From: Aridibaculum aurantiacum
Lineage (GTDB): Bacteria; Bacteroidota; Bacteroidia; Chitinophagales; Chitinophagaceae
DNA length: 64,000 nt
Direction of reading: 5' to 3'
Assembly (NCBI RefSeq): GCF_017355875.1
Contig: NZ_JAFEWC010000001.1
Location: 868,001 to 932,000 of the forward strand
The notes below the pieces were generated by a model that ran no database searches, was not told the DNA's origin, and saw only the letters and a program-made list of their open reading frames with translations. Numbering within the stretch: the stretch's first letter is position 1; each line of letters begins with the position of its first letter. Made by a program: the position numbers and the translations under genes. Positions 49,507-58,925 of the stretch are shown piece after piece.

Positions 49507-50271
49507 ATGTTTAGATTAGACAATAAAGTTGCCGCAATCACGGGCGGCGGAAGTGGGATAGGCAGGGCTGTTGCAAAAATATTTGCAAAGCAAGGCGCAG
49601 TGGTACACATCATAGACCTATCGCAAGATGCGGCAGATAGTGTATTGGCAGAAATAGAGGCAGAAGGCGGAAAAGGTTTTACCCACCAATGCGATGTAAG
49701 TAAGCAGCAACAAGTACAGGATAGATTCGCAACCATTGAAGTGCTGGATATACTGGTGAACAATGCAGGTATAGCACATGTGGGTACAGCTGAAAATACT
49801 ACGGAAGAAGATTTTGACCGAGTGTATAGTGTAAATGTAAAAGGCATGTACAACTGCCTGCATGCGGCCTTGCCAATCATGAAAAAGAATGGTGGCGGAT
49901 CCATTACCAGCCTGTCTTCTATTGCTGCGGTGGTTGGTATTGCTGATAGGTTTGCCTACAGCATGAGCAAAGGAGCTGTGCATGCAATGTCACTATCAGT
50001 AGCTCGCGATTTTCTGTCATTCAACATTCGCAGCAATACCATTTCTCCGGCGCGGGTGCATACTCCATTTGTAGATGGATTTATCGCTAAAAATTATCCA
50101 GGTAAGGAAAAGGAGGTTTTTGAGAAACTATCAAAGTCGCAGCCAATAGGTAGAATGGGAACAGTAGAAGAGATTGCTAGTCTCATCTTATACCTATCTT
50201 CTGATGAGGCTTCTTTTATTACCGGCAATGATTATAGCATTGATGGTGGCTTCATAAAATTGAATAATTAA
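49507..50271 (+). CDS. SDR oxidoreductase, probable 2-keto-3-deoxy-L-fuconate dehydrogenase
   Basis: About 254 residues from the ATG at 49507; the TTG at 49477 would add ten residues ahead of the normal SDR N-terminus. Classical short-chain dehydrogenase: TGGGSGIGRA for NAD(P), VNNAG, the catalytic serine in SLSSIA and YSMSK supplying Tyr and Lys. The context (permease, FAH hydrolase, lactonase, second SDR) matches the L-fucose pathway in which an SDR oxidises 2-keto-3-deoxy-L-fuconate to its 2,4-diketo form. Unlike the second SDR at 52095 its catalytic set is complete. Confidence 0.82.
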   Translation: MFRLDNKVAAITGGGSGIGRAVAKIFAKQGAVVHIIDLSQDAADSVLAEIEAEGGKGFTHQCDVSKQQQVQDRFATIEVLDILVNNAGIAHVGTAENTTEEDFDRVYSVNVKGMYNCLHAALPIMKKNGGGSITSLSSIAAVVGIADRFAYSMSKGAVHAMSLSVARDFLSFNIRSNTISPARVHTPFVDGFIAKNYPGKEKEVFEKLSKSQPIGRMGTVEEIASLILYLSSDEASFITGNDYSIDGGFIKLNN

Positions 50272-50288
50272 ATAACCACAACAGGTAC

Positions 50289-51140
50289 ATGAAATTAATA
50301 CGCTTTAGAAACAATGGCGAGGTAAAGCCGGGTATCAATATCGGCGAAGAATATTTTGATGCTTCATCTTTTGGAGAAGATTACAACGAAAGTTTTTTTG
50401 AAAATGACGGGCTGCAAAGGCTGCAGCAGTTTGTAGAGGAGAACAAAGCAACGCTTCCAAAGCTTGCAAATGATGTAGAGCTGGATAGCCCTGTGGCACG
50501 GCCTTCTAAGATCATTTGCATTGGATTGAACTATGCTGATCATGCCAAAGAAACAGGTGCTGCAATACCTGCTGAGCCTATCATCTTCTTTAAAGCTACT
50601 TCTGCTATGGTAGGTCCTTATGATGATGTGATCATTCCAAAAAATTCGGAAAAGACAGATTGGGAAGTTGAACTAGCGGTGGTTATTGGAAAGAAAGCTT
50701 CTTATGTAGATGAAGCGAATGCACTGGATTATGTAGCGGGCTATTGTGTACACAACGATCTTAGTGAAAGAGCATTTCAACTGGAAAGAGGTGGTCAATG
50801 GGTGAAGGGTAAAAGCTGTGATACGTTTGCGCCGCTTGGGCCATTCCTTGCTACCAAAGATGAAGTGTCTGATGTAGATAATCTGAAACTGTGGTTGTCG
50901 GTGAATGGTACGATGATGCAGAATGGTACAACTGCTAACCTCATCTTCAAGATCCCTTTCCTTGTTTCGTACCTCAGCCAGTTTATGAGCTTGTTGCCAG
51001 GCGATATCATCTCTACTGGAACACCAGCAGGTGTGGGCTTAGGTTTTAATCCAGCTATCTATTTGAAAGATGGAGATGTAGTGGAGTTGGGTATTGATGG
51101 ATTAGGAACAGCTAAGCAGCATGTGAAGGCTTATAAATAA
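50289..51140 (+). CDS. FAH-family hydrolase, probable 2,4-diketo-3-deoxy-L-fuconate hydrolase
   Basis: A 283-residue FAH-fold enzyme. The metal-ligand pair sits in KTDWEVELAVVIG and a further Asp in VHNDLSERAFQLE; CIGLNYADHAKETGA and DIISTGTPAGVGLGF are standard family blocks. In the non-phosphorylating L-fucose route this family cleaves 2,4-diketo-3-deoxy-L-fuconate to pyruvate and L-lactate. It begins 17 bases after the SDR gene. It differs from the FAH protein at 1531, which belongs to the keto-deoxypentonate dehydratase-like subgroup. Confidence 0.84.
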   Translation: MKLIRFRNNGEVKPGINIGEEYFDASSFGEDYNESFFENDGLQRLQQFVEENKATLPKLANDVELDSPVARPSKIICIGLNYADHAKETGAAIPAEPIIFFKATSAMVGPYDDVIIPKNSEKTDWEVELAVVIGKKASYVDEANALDYVAGYCVHNDLSERAFQLERGGQWVKGKSCDTFAPLGPFLATKDEVSDVDNLKLWLSVNGTMMQNGTTANLIFKIPFLVSYLSQFMSLLPGDIISTGTPAGVGLGFNPAIYLKDGDVVELGIDGLGTAKQHVKAYK

Positions 51141-51258
51141 CCAAAGAAGGAATACGGATACCGCCGATGCGGTGAATATGATTTTTTCTTTTTGTTTTAA
51201 ATAATTAAAGGCTACGGGTAGCTATTCATTAAGCTAGCCGCTTTGCATTTTCTAAATT

Positions 51259-52089
51259 ATGCGAATAGATTCTCACCAACATTTCTGGCAATACGATCCG
51301 GTAAGAGAAAGCTGGATAACGGATGAAATGCGCGTGATCAGAAGAGACTTTATGCCACATGACCTGGAGCCAGTTCTACAACAAAACGGGCTTGATGGAT
51401 GTGTGGTAGTACAATCTGATCAATCTGAAGAGCACAATGATTTTTTATTGGAGCTGGCAAATAACAATGCTTTTATAAAAGGTATTGTTGGCTGGGTTGA
51501 CCTGCGAGCTGAAGATATCCATGATCGCCTGCGGCATTACAAACAATTTGAAAGCATCAAGGGTTTTAGGCATGTACTGCAAGGAGAGGAGGATCGGTCG
51601 TTGATGTTGCGTCCTGCTTTCATGAAAGGCATTGCTGCTTTGAAAGATTTCGGTTTCACTTACGACATTCTGATCTTTCCAGACCAGTTGCAATATATTC
51701 CTGAATTTGTTGCGGCTCATCCTGATCAAAAGTTTGTGATTGATCATATAGCCAAGCCATACATCAAAGACAAGAAAATAGAGGAGTGGAAGCGCGATAT
51801 GCAGGCTGTTGCTAAGCACAAAAATGTTTACTGCAAGATCAGTGGTATGGTCACGGAAGCAGATTTCAAAAACTGGAAAAAGGAAGATTTTACACCTTAC
51901 ATAGATGCAGTAGTGGAAGCATTCGGAACAAGCAGGATCATGTTTGGAAGTGACTGGCCTGTATGCCTGGTAGCAGCATCGTATGAAGAAATGATCGGAA
52001 TAGTAAAAGAATATTTCGCTTCCTTTTCTGCTGATGAGCAGGAAAAAATTTTTGGAGGCAACGCACAACAATTTTATAATCTTAAGTAA
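51259..52089 (+). CDS. Amidohydrolase-family lactonase, probable L-fuconolactonase
   Basis: A 276-residue TIM-barrel hydrolase of the amidohydrolase 2 (COG3618) family. The HxH motif is in MRIDSHQHFWQYDP, a later histidine in FVIDHIAKPYI, and the conserved aspartate in IMFGSDWPVCLVA. Members hydrolyse L-fucono- and L-rhamnono-lactones to the open-chain aldonate. It is flanked by the FAH hydrolase and an L-fucose-dehydrogenase-type SDR, completing the oxidation and ring-opening steps. The 118-base spacer upstream includes an imperfect hairpin (CGGGTAGCT with AGCTAGCCG near 51214-51240) of unknown role. Confidence 0.85.
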   Translation: MRIDSHQHFWQYDPVRESWITDEMRVIRRDFMPHDLEPVLQQNGLDGCVVVQSDQSEEHNDFLLELANNNAFIKGIVGWVDLRAEDIHDRLRHYKQFESIKGFRHVLQGEEDRSLMLRPAFMKGIAALKDFGFTYDILIFPDQLQYIPEFVAAHPDQKFVIDHIAKPYIKDKKIEEWKRDMQAVAKHKNVYCKISGMVTEADFKNWKKEDFTPYIDAVVEAFGTSRIMFGSDWPVCLVAASYEEMIGIVKEYFASFSADEQEKIFGGNAQQFYNLK

Positions 52090-52094
52090 CTGAC

Positions 52095-52883
52095 ATGGAC
52101 TTACAACTAAAGGATAAAGTAATTGTAGTAACTGGTGGTGCAAAAGGCATTGGTGAAGGTATTGTGCGGGTGTTGGCTGCTGAAGGCGCCATACCAGTGA
52201 TCATTGGCAGAAGCAAAGAAGACAATGATGCTGTAGTAAATCAACTCAACCTTCTTGGACAACAATCGTTTGCTGTAGTAGCAGAATTGACTGATCCCGC
52301 AGCTTGCGAAAGAGCAGTGAAGGAAGTAGAACAGCAATTTGGAAGAATAGATGGTGTAGTAAATAATGCTGGAGTGAACGATGGAGTAGGTTTGGAAAAT
52401 GGAACTTATGAGGGCTTCATTGCATCGTTACACAAAAACCTTGTTCATTATTTTTTGATCGTTCATCATGCTTTGCCTGCACTAAAGAAGTCGAAAGGAT
52501 CGATTGTGAACATTGGTTCTAAAACTGCAGAAACAGGGCAGGGAAGTACATCAGCTTATGCCGCAGCAAATGGCGGACGTAATGCAATTACCCGCGAATG
52601 GGCAGTAGAACTTTTGAAATATGGCATTAGGGTGAATGCTGTGATTGTTGCAGAATGCTTCACGCCTTTATACCAAACATGGATTCAAACTTTTGATAAT
52701 CCTGAAGAAAAGTTGAAAGAGATCACATCTAAAATTCCATTTGAACACAGGATGACCACTGCAGAAGAAATAGCCAATATGGTAGCGTTTCTTCTTTCAC
52801 CGAGGAGCAGCCATACAACAGGTCAATTAGTTCATGTGGATGGAGGCTATGTACACCTGGACAGGGCGCTGGCAAATGGTTGA
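52095..52883 (+). CDS. SDR oxidoreductase of L-fucose dehydrogenase type, catalytic Lys replaced
   Basis: A 262-residue short-chain dehydrogenase. Cofactor motif TGGAKGIGEG, VNNAGVNDG, and a C-terminal VHVDGGYVHLDRAL, which is characteristic of L-fucose dehydrogenases. The active-site serine is S142 and the tyrosine Y155, but the YxxxK lysine is asparagine: YAAAN with N159, encoded AAT at 52569-52571. In active SDRs this Lys lowers the Tyr pKa, so the protein may be impaired, use another mechanism, or carry a single-base sequence error. It starts 5 bases after the lactonase gene and would catalyse the first step, fucose to fuconolactone. Confidence 0.82.
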   Translation: MDLQLKDKVIVVTGGAKGIGEGIVRVLAAEGAIPVIIGRSKEDNDAVVNQLNLLGQQSFAVVAELTDPAACERAVKEVEQQFGRIDGVVNNAGVNDGVGLENGTYEGFIASLHKNLVHYFLIVHHALPALKKSKGSIVNIGSKTAETGQGSTSAYAAANGGRNAITREWAVELLKYGIRVNAVIVAECFTPLYQTWIQTFDNPEEKLKEITSKIPFEHRMTTAEEIANMVAFLLSPRSSHTTGQLVHVDGGYVHLDRALANG

Positions 52884-52916
52884 TCTAAAGCGTAATAAGA
52901 ATTTCTAGTTAATTAT

Positions 52917-52962
52917 AAGCTACAGGAAAGGCATTTTATGTGCCTCATCCTGTAGCTTTTTT
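52917..52962 (+). terminator. Rho-independent terminator ending the fucose-pathway operon
   Basis: A long hairpin: AAGCTACAGGA pairs with TCCTGTAGCTT, with an inner AGGCA/TGCCT stem, followed by six T. It begins 33 bases after the SDR stop codon. Confidence 0.85.
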
Positions 52963-53063
52963 ATTGTTGTTTCTTTTGGAGAATGATTCTTTAGGATGGA
53001 TAGGTTTCATCAAATAAACAGCTCTGCAATAAAAAATTATATACTTTGGTTCAAAGGATTATC

Positions 53064-53564
53064 ATGAACATCAACATTGAAGGAGCAATAACAATAAATG
53101 CCGAACGCAGCATTGTCTTCGATTACATTTCCAACCTGGAGAATGATAAGTATTGGCGGAAGGAAATCAACTGGACGGCAATGACAGCAAAGCCTGCTTT
53201 GGGTGCTTTAGCGGAAGAAAGTTCTTTCTTATCCAAACGTGCACCGAACAATATCTTGAAGCTTCACTGCATAGAGTTTCTTGGAAACAAAAAGGTCGTT
53301 TACCAAACGGTGCCTGGTTCAACATTCTATTTAAAAAGTAGCAGGCTGGTAGAAGCAATTTCGGCAAGCGAATGCAAGGTGATTTACTCCCTGTCTTTTG
53401 ATAATGGTATCATTAAACATGCACTTGGTTTTAGCTTGCCAATGTTCGTTTCACGAATGGTCGCTAAAAATGATATGAAGAAGTATTTAGCTACTTTGAA
53501 ATCAATATTAGAAACCGGTAATGTGTCTCATATTTCAAAAGAGGAGCAACAAGTAAAAGCCTAA
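53064..53564 (+). CDS. SRPBCC-family protein
   Basis: About 166 residues from the ATG at 53064; a TTG at 53046 is in frame six codons earlier. The pattern IEGAITINAERSIVFDYISNLENDKYWRKE at the start, strand-rich middle and C-terminal helix KNDMKKYLATLKSILE fit the START/polyketide-cyclase-like SRPBCC fold, which binds hydrophobic ligands. No catalytic residue can be assigned. It follows a terminator and is not obviously linked to the sugar locus; no function is proposed. Confidence 0.65.
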   Translation: MNINIEGAITINAERSIVFDYISNLENDKYWRKEINWTAMTAKPALGALAEESSFLSKRAPNNILKLHCIEFLGNKKVVYQTVPGSTFYLKSSRLVEAISASECKVIYSLSFDNGIIKHALGFSLPMFVSRMVAKNDMKKYLATLKSILETGNVSHISKEEQQVKA

Positions 53565-53677
53565 CGATCTGCTCTGCTTCATCTGGTAAAAATTTACAAG
53601 AATGATATGATAAGCCTACAGAAGGAACAAGATCTAATGGTTGGTTGAGCAACGCCTTTCCACTCCAAATAAATGCA

Positions 53678-54319
53678 ATGGATAATTACCACGAAACTTT
53701 TGAAACATGGAATAAAGTGGCGAAGCTTTACCAGGATAAGTTTATGGACTTGGACTTATATGATGAAACTTATGACGCATTCTGTGAAGAAGTAGGTATA
53801 GAGCATGCATCTATCCTAGATGTTGGATGCGGGCCAGGAAACATCACTAAATATCTATTGAATAAACGACCTGGTTTTACAATTCAGGGAATTGACATCT
53901 CCCCAAATATGGTTGAATTAGCAAAAGCGAACAATCCCTCAGCGTCCTTTACTGTAATGGACTGCAGAGACATAGGTAAAAATGAAACTCAGTTTGGCGG
54001 TATAATTTGTGGTTTTTGTTTACCGTATTTATCAGCAACTGATGCAGCAAAGTTATTAAATGACTGTAGTTGCTTACTTAAAGACGGAGGCGTTTTATAC
54101 ATAAGTTTTGTGGAAGGTGATTATGCCATGTCAGGTTTCCAAATAGGAAGTACGGGAGACAGAACCTATTTTTATTTTCATTCAATCAGCAGATTAAGTG
54201 AAGAGATCACAATCAACAATTTTGAAATAGTTAGGTCTTTTGATAAAACCTTTAAAAGAAGTGATGCATCAGAAGAAGTTCATACTATTCTCATTTGTAG
54301 AAAGAAAGTCAGCGCTTAA
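53678..54319 (+). CDS. Class I SAM-dependent methyltransferase
   Basis: About 213 residues from the ATG at 53678 (MDNYHETFETWNKVAKLY); a TTG at 53645 would add eleven. The SAM-binding motif I is ILDVGCGPGNITKYLL, then GIDISPNMVELAKANN and the acidic TVMDCRDIG. The C-terminal half includes GVLYISFVEGDYA, typical of small-molecule methyltransferases. The target is unknown. It stands alone between an SRPBCC gene and the convergently transcribed RND operon. Confidence 0.85.
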   Translation: MDNYHETFETWNKVAKLYQDKFMDLDLYDETYDAFCEEVGIEHASILDVGCGPGNITKYLLNKRPGFTIQGIDISPNMVELAKANNPSASFTVMDCRDIGKNETQFGGIICGFCLPYLSATDAAKLLNDCSCLLKDGGVLYISFVEGDYAMSGFQIGSTGDRTYFYFHSISRLSEEITINNFEIVRSFDKTFKRSDASEEVHTILICRKKVSA

Positions 54320-54411
54320 ATTTAGAAGAAGCTTTTGCGTGTAAATACCATTTAAAACAACAGGCACTCCAGGAATATGATGCTGATAAGTTAAAGCAGA
54401 TATTAGCGAAC

Positions 54412-54439
54412 AAAAAAAGGGAAGGTAAAACCTTCCCTT
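54412..54439 (-). terminator. Rho-independent terminator of the RND efflux operon
   Basis: On the minus strand AAGGGAAGGTTTTACCTTCC closes as a hairpin and runs into seven T. It lies about 30 bases beyond the pump stop codon. Confidence 0.88.
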
Positions 54440-54469
54440 GTGTACTAAACCTTTACAACCAAACCTACT

Positions 54470-57400
54470 TTATATATGCGAAGGATTGAAAACACCTTCT
54501 TCATATGTTTCATGAAACTCTTGCAGCTCGTACTCTTCAACCATCAGGTCATCAATTGACTGCTTCTTCTTTTTGCTAAACCGCTCGATCAGCCTGTCGA
54601 AGATGGAATACATAACAGGTACTACTACAAGCGTAAGGAATAAAGAGCTGAGCAAACCACCAATGATCACCCATGCCAATCCATTCTTCCACTCAGCGCC
54701 TGCACCGCTAGCCAGTGCAATAGGTAGCATACCAATCACCATCGCGATTGTCGTCATCAGGATTGGACGTAACCTGGCCTGGTTTGCATCAATTAGCGCC
54801 TGGAAAGTTGATGCTCCTTCAGCTTTACGTTGGTTGGTAAAGTCTACCAGGATGATGGCGTTCTTTGCCACCAAACCAATAAGCATGATCAAACCAAGGA
54901 TGGTGAACAGGTTAAGAGAGTTGTTGGTTAATGCTAACGCAAGTAACGCTCCTATGATGGATAGTGGTATAGAGAACAATACAACGAATGGGTAAATAAA
55001 ACTGTTGTAAAGCGACACCATGATCAGGTATACTAAGACAATAGCTGCTAGCAATGCTATACCCAGTGAACCAAAACCTTCGCTCTGGTTTTCCATATCA
55101 CCACTCCACACGGTTGTAACACCCGTAGGCTTCCTTAATTTATCTATAGCGGCTTGCCATTCCTGTGCTACGGTACCAGTAGGTCGTCCTACAGTTTGTG
55201 CCTGTACAGTAACTGATGTACTCTTATCTCTTCTCTCCAGCATACTTGGTCCTGAGCCTTCTGCTACTGTTGCAAATTGTGATAGACGTATCTGCTGACC
55301 TTGAGCATTGGTGAATAATAGATTGCTTACATCCTGTATGCTTTGCCTGTTGAAGCTTCCATAGCGAATGTTGATATCATACTCGTACTCACCTTGCCTG
55401 AACTTACCATTAGTGTTTCCACTAAATGCTGTACGCATAGTTTGACCAACAGTGGCAAGATTCAATCCAAGAGAAGCCATCTTATCCCTATCAACCTGCA
55501 CATTGATCTCAGGGTTACCTGCTTCAACAGATAAACGCATTTCGGTAGCTCCCTTGATGTTTCTTAGTTCAGCTAATGCTGCATTGGCAAAAGGCATTAC
55601 ACTGTCTAATGTTGGACCAGTTACAACCAGTGCAAGTGGTGCTTGTTCAGCAGAGCCAAGAATACTTACTGGTACTGTCTTCACCTTAGCACCAACCAGT
55701 AAAGGTTCAAGCTCACGCTTTATTTTAGCGGCATAAATGTTTGCCTCGTCAGCTCTTTCATTCTTCGGTACCAACTGTACCGCAATTTCCGATTTATATG
55801 GTGTAGACTGCGACGCTCCCATACCATCACTTGATTGACCAACGGTGGAGATAAGTCTTGTTACTTCAGGTTTTGTTTGTAGATAGGCTTCTGCTTTTTG
55901 TGTTGCAGCATTAGTCTGCTCAATAGACGCATCTTTTGGAAGTTCTATCTGGACCAGGAATTCACCTCTGTCACTTTTTGCAAAAAATTCAGCACCAATG
56001 AAGCCCGCACCAACTAGCGAAAACGAAACAATCAACAAGCCAAATACTAAGGCAAGCGTGGTCTTTTTGTGCGCCAATGACCATTTAAGAATATTGGTTA
56101 CCCAGTTAGTAAACTTGTGCAACCCTCTTTCAAATGATACGATGACTTTACCAAATAAGGATTTGCCGGTGATGCGCTCCAGCTTACCAAACCTTGAAGA
56201 AAGCCATGGAACAATAGTAAAGGATGACACCAATGATAGTAAAGTAGCTATTGATACGGTTACACAAAACTGCTTCAATATATCTGCAGCCAAACCTGAA
56301 CTCATTGCAATAGGTACGAATACCACTACAATAACTAATGTGATTGATGTAACGGTAAAGCCTATCTCTTTTGTAGCGTCATAAGCTGCACGAACGCGGT
56401 TCTTACCCATCTCCATGTGGCGGTAAATATTTTCCAATACCACGATCGCATCATCCACCAATATACCTACCACCAGCGACAGACCAAGCAGCGACATCAG
56501 GTTGAGCGAGTAGCCAAGCAGCGACATGAAAATGAATGTAGCGATCAATGAAGCTGGAATTGCAACCATAACGATCAAAGCATTTCTTATACTATGCAAA
56601 AAGAACAGCATCACGAATGCAACAAGAACGATGGCTAGAAACAAGTCATGAATAACCGCATCTGCAGATTGTAATGTATATATCGAGCTGTCGTTTACGA
56701 TATCTAGCTTCAGGCCTGATGAAGCATAATCTTGCTGTAGCTTATTAATGCTTGCAGTGATCTGGTTGCTTACTTCTACAGCATTTGCATCAGACTGCTT
56801 GATGATCTGAACAGCAATAGCACTTGTTTGATTTACACGCGCCAGCTTTTCAATATCCTTTTGTGCATCCTGAACATCTGCTACATCCATTAGCCTTACC
56901 TGCGCACCAGTAGGAGAGGTGGCAATCACAAGATTTCTTAGTTCATCTACACTTCTAAACTTGCCGGTAAGCCTGATAAGGATATCTCTTTCTCTTGTTT
57001 GTACACTACCGGTAGGAAAGTCAAGATTGCTTTGCAAGACTGCGTTTTGTACTTGTAACAATGAAAGGCGATTTGCTTCAAGCCTGTCGGCATCAATGCT
57101 CACCTGTATCTCACGTTCCTGGCCACCAATCAGGTTCACTCTTGCCACACCTTCCACCCTTGATAAAACGGGTGCAACACGTTTATCCACCAAATCGAAG
57201 AAAGCTGCCTCATCAAGATTTCCACTACCAGATAAAGTCATGATAGGTAGATCATCTAATGAGAATTTATTGAGAGATGGCGGGTCCACATCATCCGGAA
57301 GGTCTTTCAGTATGGCATTCACCTTACGCTGTGCATCATTCAATGCATAGTCCACATCTGTGCCGCTTTTAAGGGTGATAATAACTGTTGATACACTTTC

Positions 57401-57655
57401 AAATGATTTTGTATCCAGCTTCTTGATGTTCTCCATGGATGACACCGCATCTTCAATCTTCTTTGATACCGTGTTCTCCACTTCACTCGGCGATGCACCG
57501 GGGTATATAGTTGTAATAGAAACAACCGATGGACTAAACTTCGGCAGTAACTCGTAGTTAAGCGAAGTATAACTAAGCAGCCCGCCCAGTATCAGTACTG
57601 TGAAAAGTACGATGACCAGTGTAGGCCGTTTGATAGATATTTCTGCAATTTTCAT
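54470..57655 (-). CDS. RND efflux pump inner-membrane permease (HAE1/AcrB-like)
   Basis: A 1061-residue permease with the RND duplicated architecture: a TM1 start at IKRPTLVIVLFTVLILGGL, porter domain, a TM block with the proton-relay aspartates in GILVDDAIVVLENIYRHME, second porter half and second TM block (LIMLIGLVAKNAIILVDFTN). It would export hydrophobic compounds with a periplasmic adaptor and TolC. Both partners lie upstream on the same strand. The 177-base spacer before it contains a small perfect hairpin, CTGTAC-TTGTG-GTACAG at 57687-57703, which might tune expression of the pump within the operon. Confidence 0.94.
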   Translation of the reverse strand: MKIAEISIKRPTLVIVLFTVLILGGLLSYTSLNYELLPKFSPSVVSITTIYPGASPSEVENTVSKKIEDAVSSMENIKKLDTKSFESVSTVIITLKSGTDVDYALNDAQRKVNAILKDLPDDVDPPSLNKFSLDDLPIMTLSGSGNLDEAAFFDLVDKRVAPVLSRVEGVARVNLIGGQEREIQVSIDADRLEANRLSLLQVQNAVLQSNLDFPTGSVQTRERDILIRLTGKFRSVDELRNLVIATSPTGAQVRLMDVADVQDAQKDIEKLARVNQTSAIAVQIIKQSDANAVEVSNQITASINKLQQDYASSGLKLDIVNDSSIYTLQSADAVIHDLFLAIVLVAFVMLFFLHSIRNALIVMVAIPASLIATFIFMSLLGYSLNLMSLLGLSLVVGILVDDAIVVLENIYRHMEMGKNRVRAAYDATKEIGFTVTSITLVIVVVFVPIAMSSGLAADILKQFCVTVSIATLLSLVSSFTIVPWLSSRFGKLERITGKSLFGKVIVSFERGLHKFTNWVTNILKWSLAHKKTTLALVFGLLIVSFSLVGAGFIGAEFFAKSDRGEFLVQIELPKDASIEQTNAATQKAEAYLQTKPEVTRLISTVGQSSDGMGASQSTPYKSEIAVQLVPKNERADEANIYAAKIKRELEPLLVGAKVKTVPVSILGSAEQAPLALVVTGPTLDSVMPFANAALAELRNIKGATEMRLSVEAGNPEINVQVDRDKMASLGLNLATVGQTMRTAFSGNTNGKFRQGEYEYDINIRYGSFNRQSIQDVSNLLFTNAQGQQIRLSQFATVAEGSGPSMLERRDKSTSVTVQAQTVGRPTGTVAQEWQAAIDKLRKPTGVTTVWSGDMENQSEGFGSLGIALLAAIVLVYLIMVSLYNSFIYPFVVLFSIPLSIIGALLALALTNNSLNLFTILGLIMLIGLVAKNAIILVDFTNQRKAEGASTFQALIDANQARLRPILMTTIAMVIGMLPIALASGAGAEWKNGLAWVIIGGLLSSLFLTLVVVPVMYSIFDRLIERFSKKKKQSIDDLMVEEYELQEFHETYEEGVFNPSHI

Positions 57656-57832
57656 TTTCGATAGTTATGTATACGCTGTATTTGTTCTGTACTTGTGGTA
57701 CAGGATTTAGTTAGCCCGGTTGTGCATGTATAGCTGCCTGCTTCCTTTTTACATTAGATACTGAACCGCGCATTAAGTGGACAGGCACAATAATGTACAA
57801 GAGGTGTTATCTGGTGCTATGCACAGATGCAG

Positions 57833-58906
57833 TTATTGTATAGGTTCCACTTTGGTTCCATCAACAATGTTTATCTGTCCACTGGTGATCACTTTATCGC
57901 CTGTGCTTAAGCCTTGCAGTACTTCTACCTGGTCGCCCATTATTCTGCCTGCAATTACCTTCCTTGTACGAGCTATATTGCCTGCATCTAAAACAAACAG
58001 TTGATTGTTGTTTACACCACCAACAAAGGCGCTGCGTGGTACCACTACTACTGGTGCCTGTCCGGGAAAATCGAACATAGCCGTGCCATACATACCTGCC
58101 TTTATCTTGCTACCTGTGTTGGCTATTTCCACCTCTACCGGGAAGCTTAACGCTGCATCAGCCTTGGCTGCAATAAAACTTACACGACCAGTAAAATTCT
58201 TATCAGGAAAAACGCTTGCTTTCACTTGTACCGGGTCGCCAACTTTTAGCTGGGCTACCTGGTTTTCGTTCACAATAACGGCCAGCTTTAGTTTAGAAAC
58301 ATCTACCAGTTCAAACAGCTTTGCACCAGGCGAAACAAAAGCACCTGGCTCTATGTAACGCTTGTTTACAAAGCCATTAATGGATGATCTTACATTGGCA
58401 TCACCAACACGGATTTTTGATTGTGATACACGCGCCTGTGCGTTTTGAACAGCAAGGCGAGCCTGGTCTAACTGCTGCTGTGTAACGCCACCTGTTTTGT
58501 ATGCATTCTCATAACGCTGCAGGTCACGCTGTGCACTTTGTAGTGTTGCCTGTGCACTTTCCAGGTCCACGTTCAGTGTGCCTGCATCAATGATGGCAAG
58601 TGTTTGTCCACGACGTACATTGCTTCCTTCATCTACTAAAACTCTCACCACGCGTCCTGAACTTTCAGCTGCATAATCCATTTGCTGGGCAGGAGCAAAG
58701 TTTCCATTCACAGCAAAATCAAGATCAATATTTTGTGTTTTTACTTCTTCCACTCTTACCGCTACATCACTGCCTGATTGAGCCACTACTGCTGTTTTGG
58801 CTTCGTTCTTCTTTTTGTTATTAGTAAGTATCCAACCTATTAATCCAACTGAACCTGCTATTATCAAGATGGTGGTAAATAATCTTACTATAGACCTTTT
58901 TTTCAT
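57833..58906 (-). CDS. RND efflux periplasmic adaptor (membrane-fusion protein)
   Basis: A 357-residue adaptor with one N-terminal membrane anchor (LFTTILIIAGSVGLIGWIL). Lipoyl-like halves are visible as AAESSGRVVRVLVDEGSNVRRGQTLAIID and RSSINGFVNKRYIEPGAFVSPGAKLFELV, with an intervening alpha-helical hairpin (ATLQSAQRDLQRYENAYKTG) and a beta-barrel (VGDPVQVKASVFPDKNFTGRV). It bridges the permease and TolC. It starts 19 bases after the TolC gene ends. Confidence 0.93.
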   Translation of the reverse strand: MKKRSIVRLFTTILIIAGSVGLIGWILTNNKKKNEAKTAVVAQSGSDVAVRVEEVKTQNIDLDFAVNGNFAPAQQMDYAAESSGRVVRVLVDEGSNVRRGQTLAIIDAGTLNVDLESAQATLQSAQRDLQRYENAYKTGGVTQQQLDQARLAVQNAQARVSQSKIRVGDANVRSSINGFVNKRYIEPGAFVSPGAKLFELVDVSKLKLAVIVNENQVAQLKVGDPVQVKASVFPDKNFTGRVSFIAAKADAALSFPVEVEIANTGSKIKAGMYGTAMFDFPGQAPVVVVPRSAFVGGVNNNQLFVLDAGNIARTRKVIAGRIMGDQVEVLQGLSTGDKVITSGQINIVDGTKVEPIQ

Positions 58907-58925
58907 GGTTGTATTTTTATTCGTT

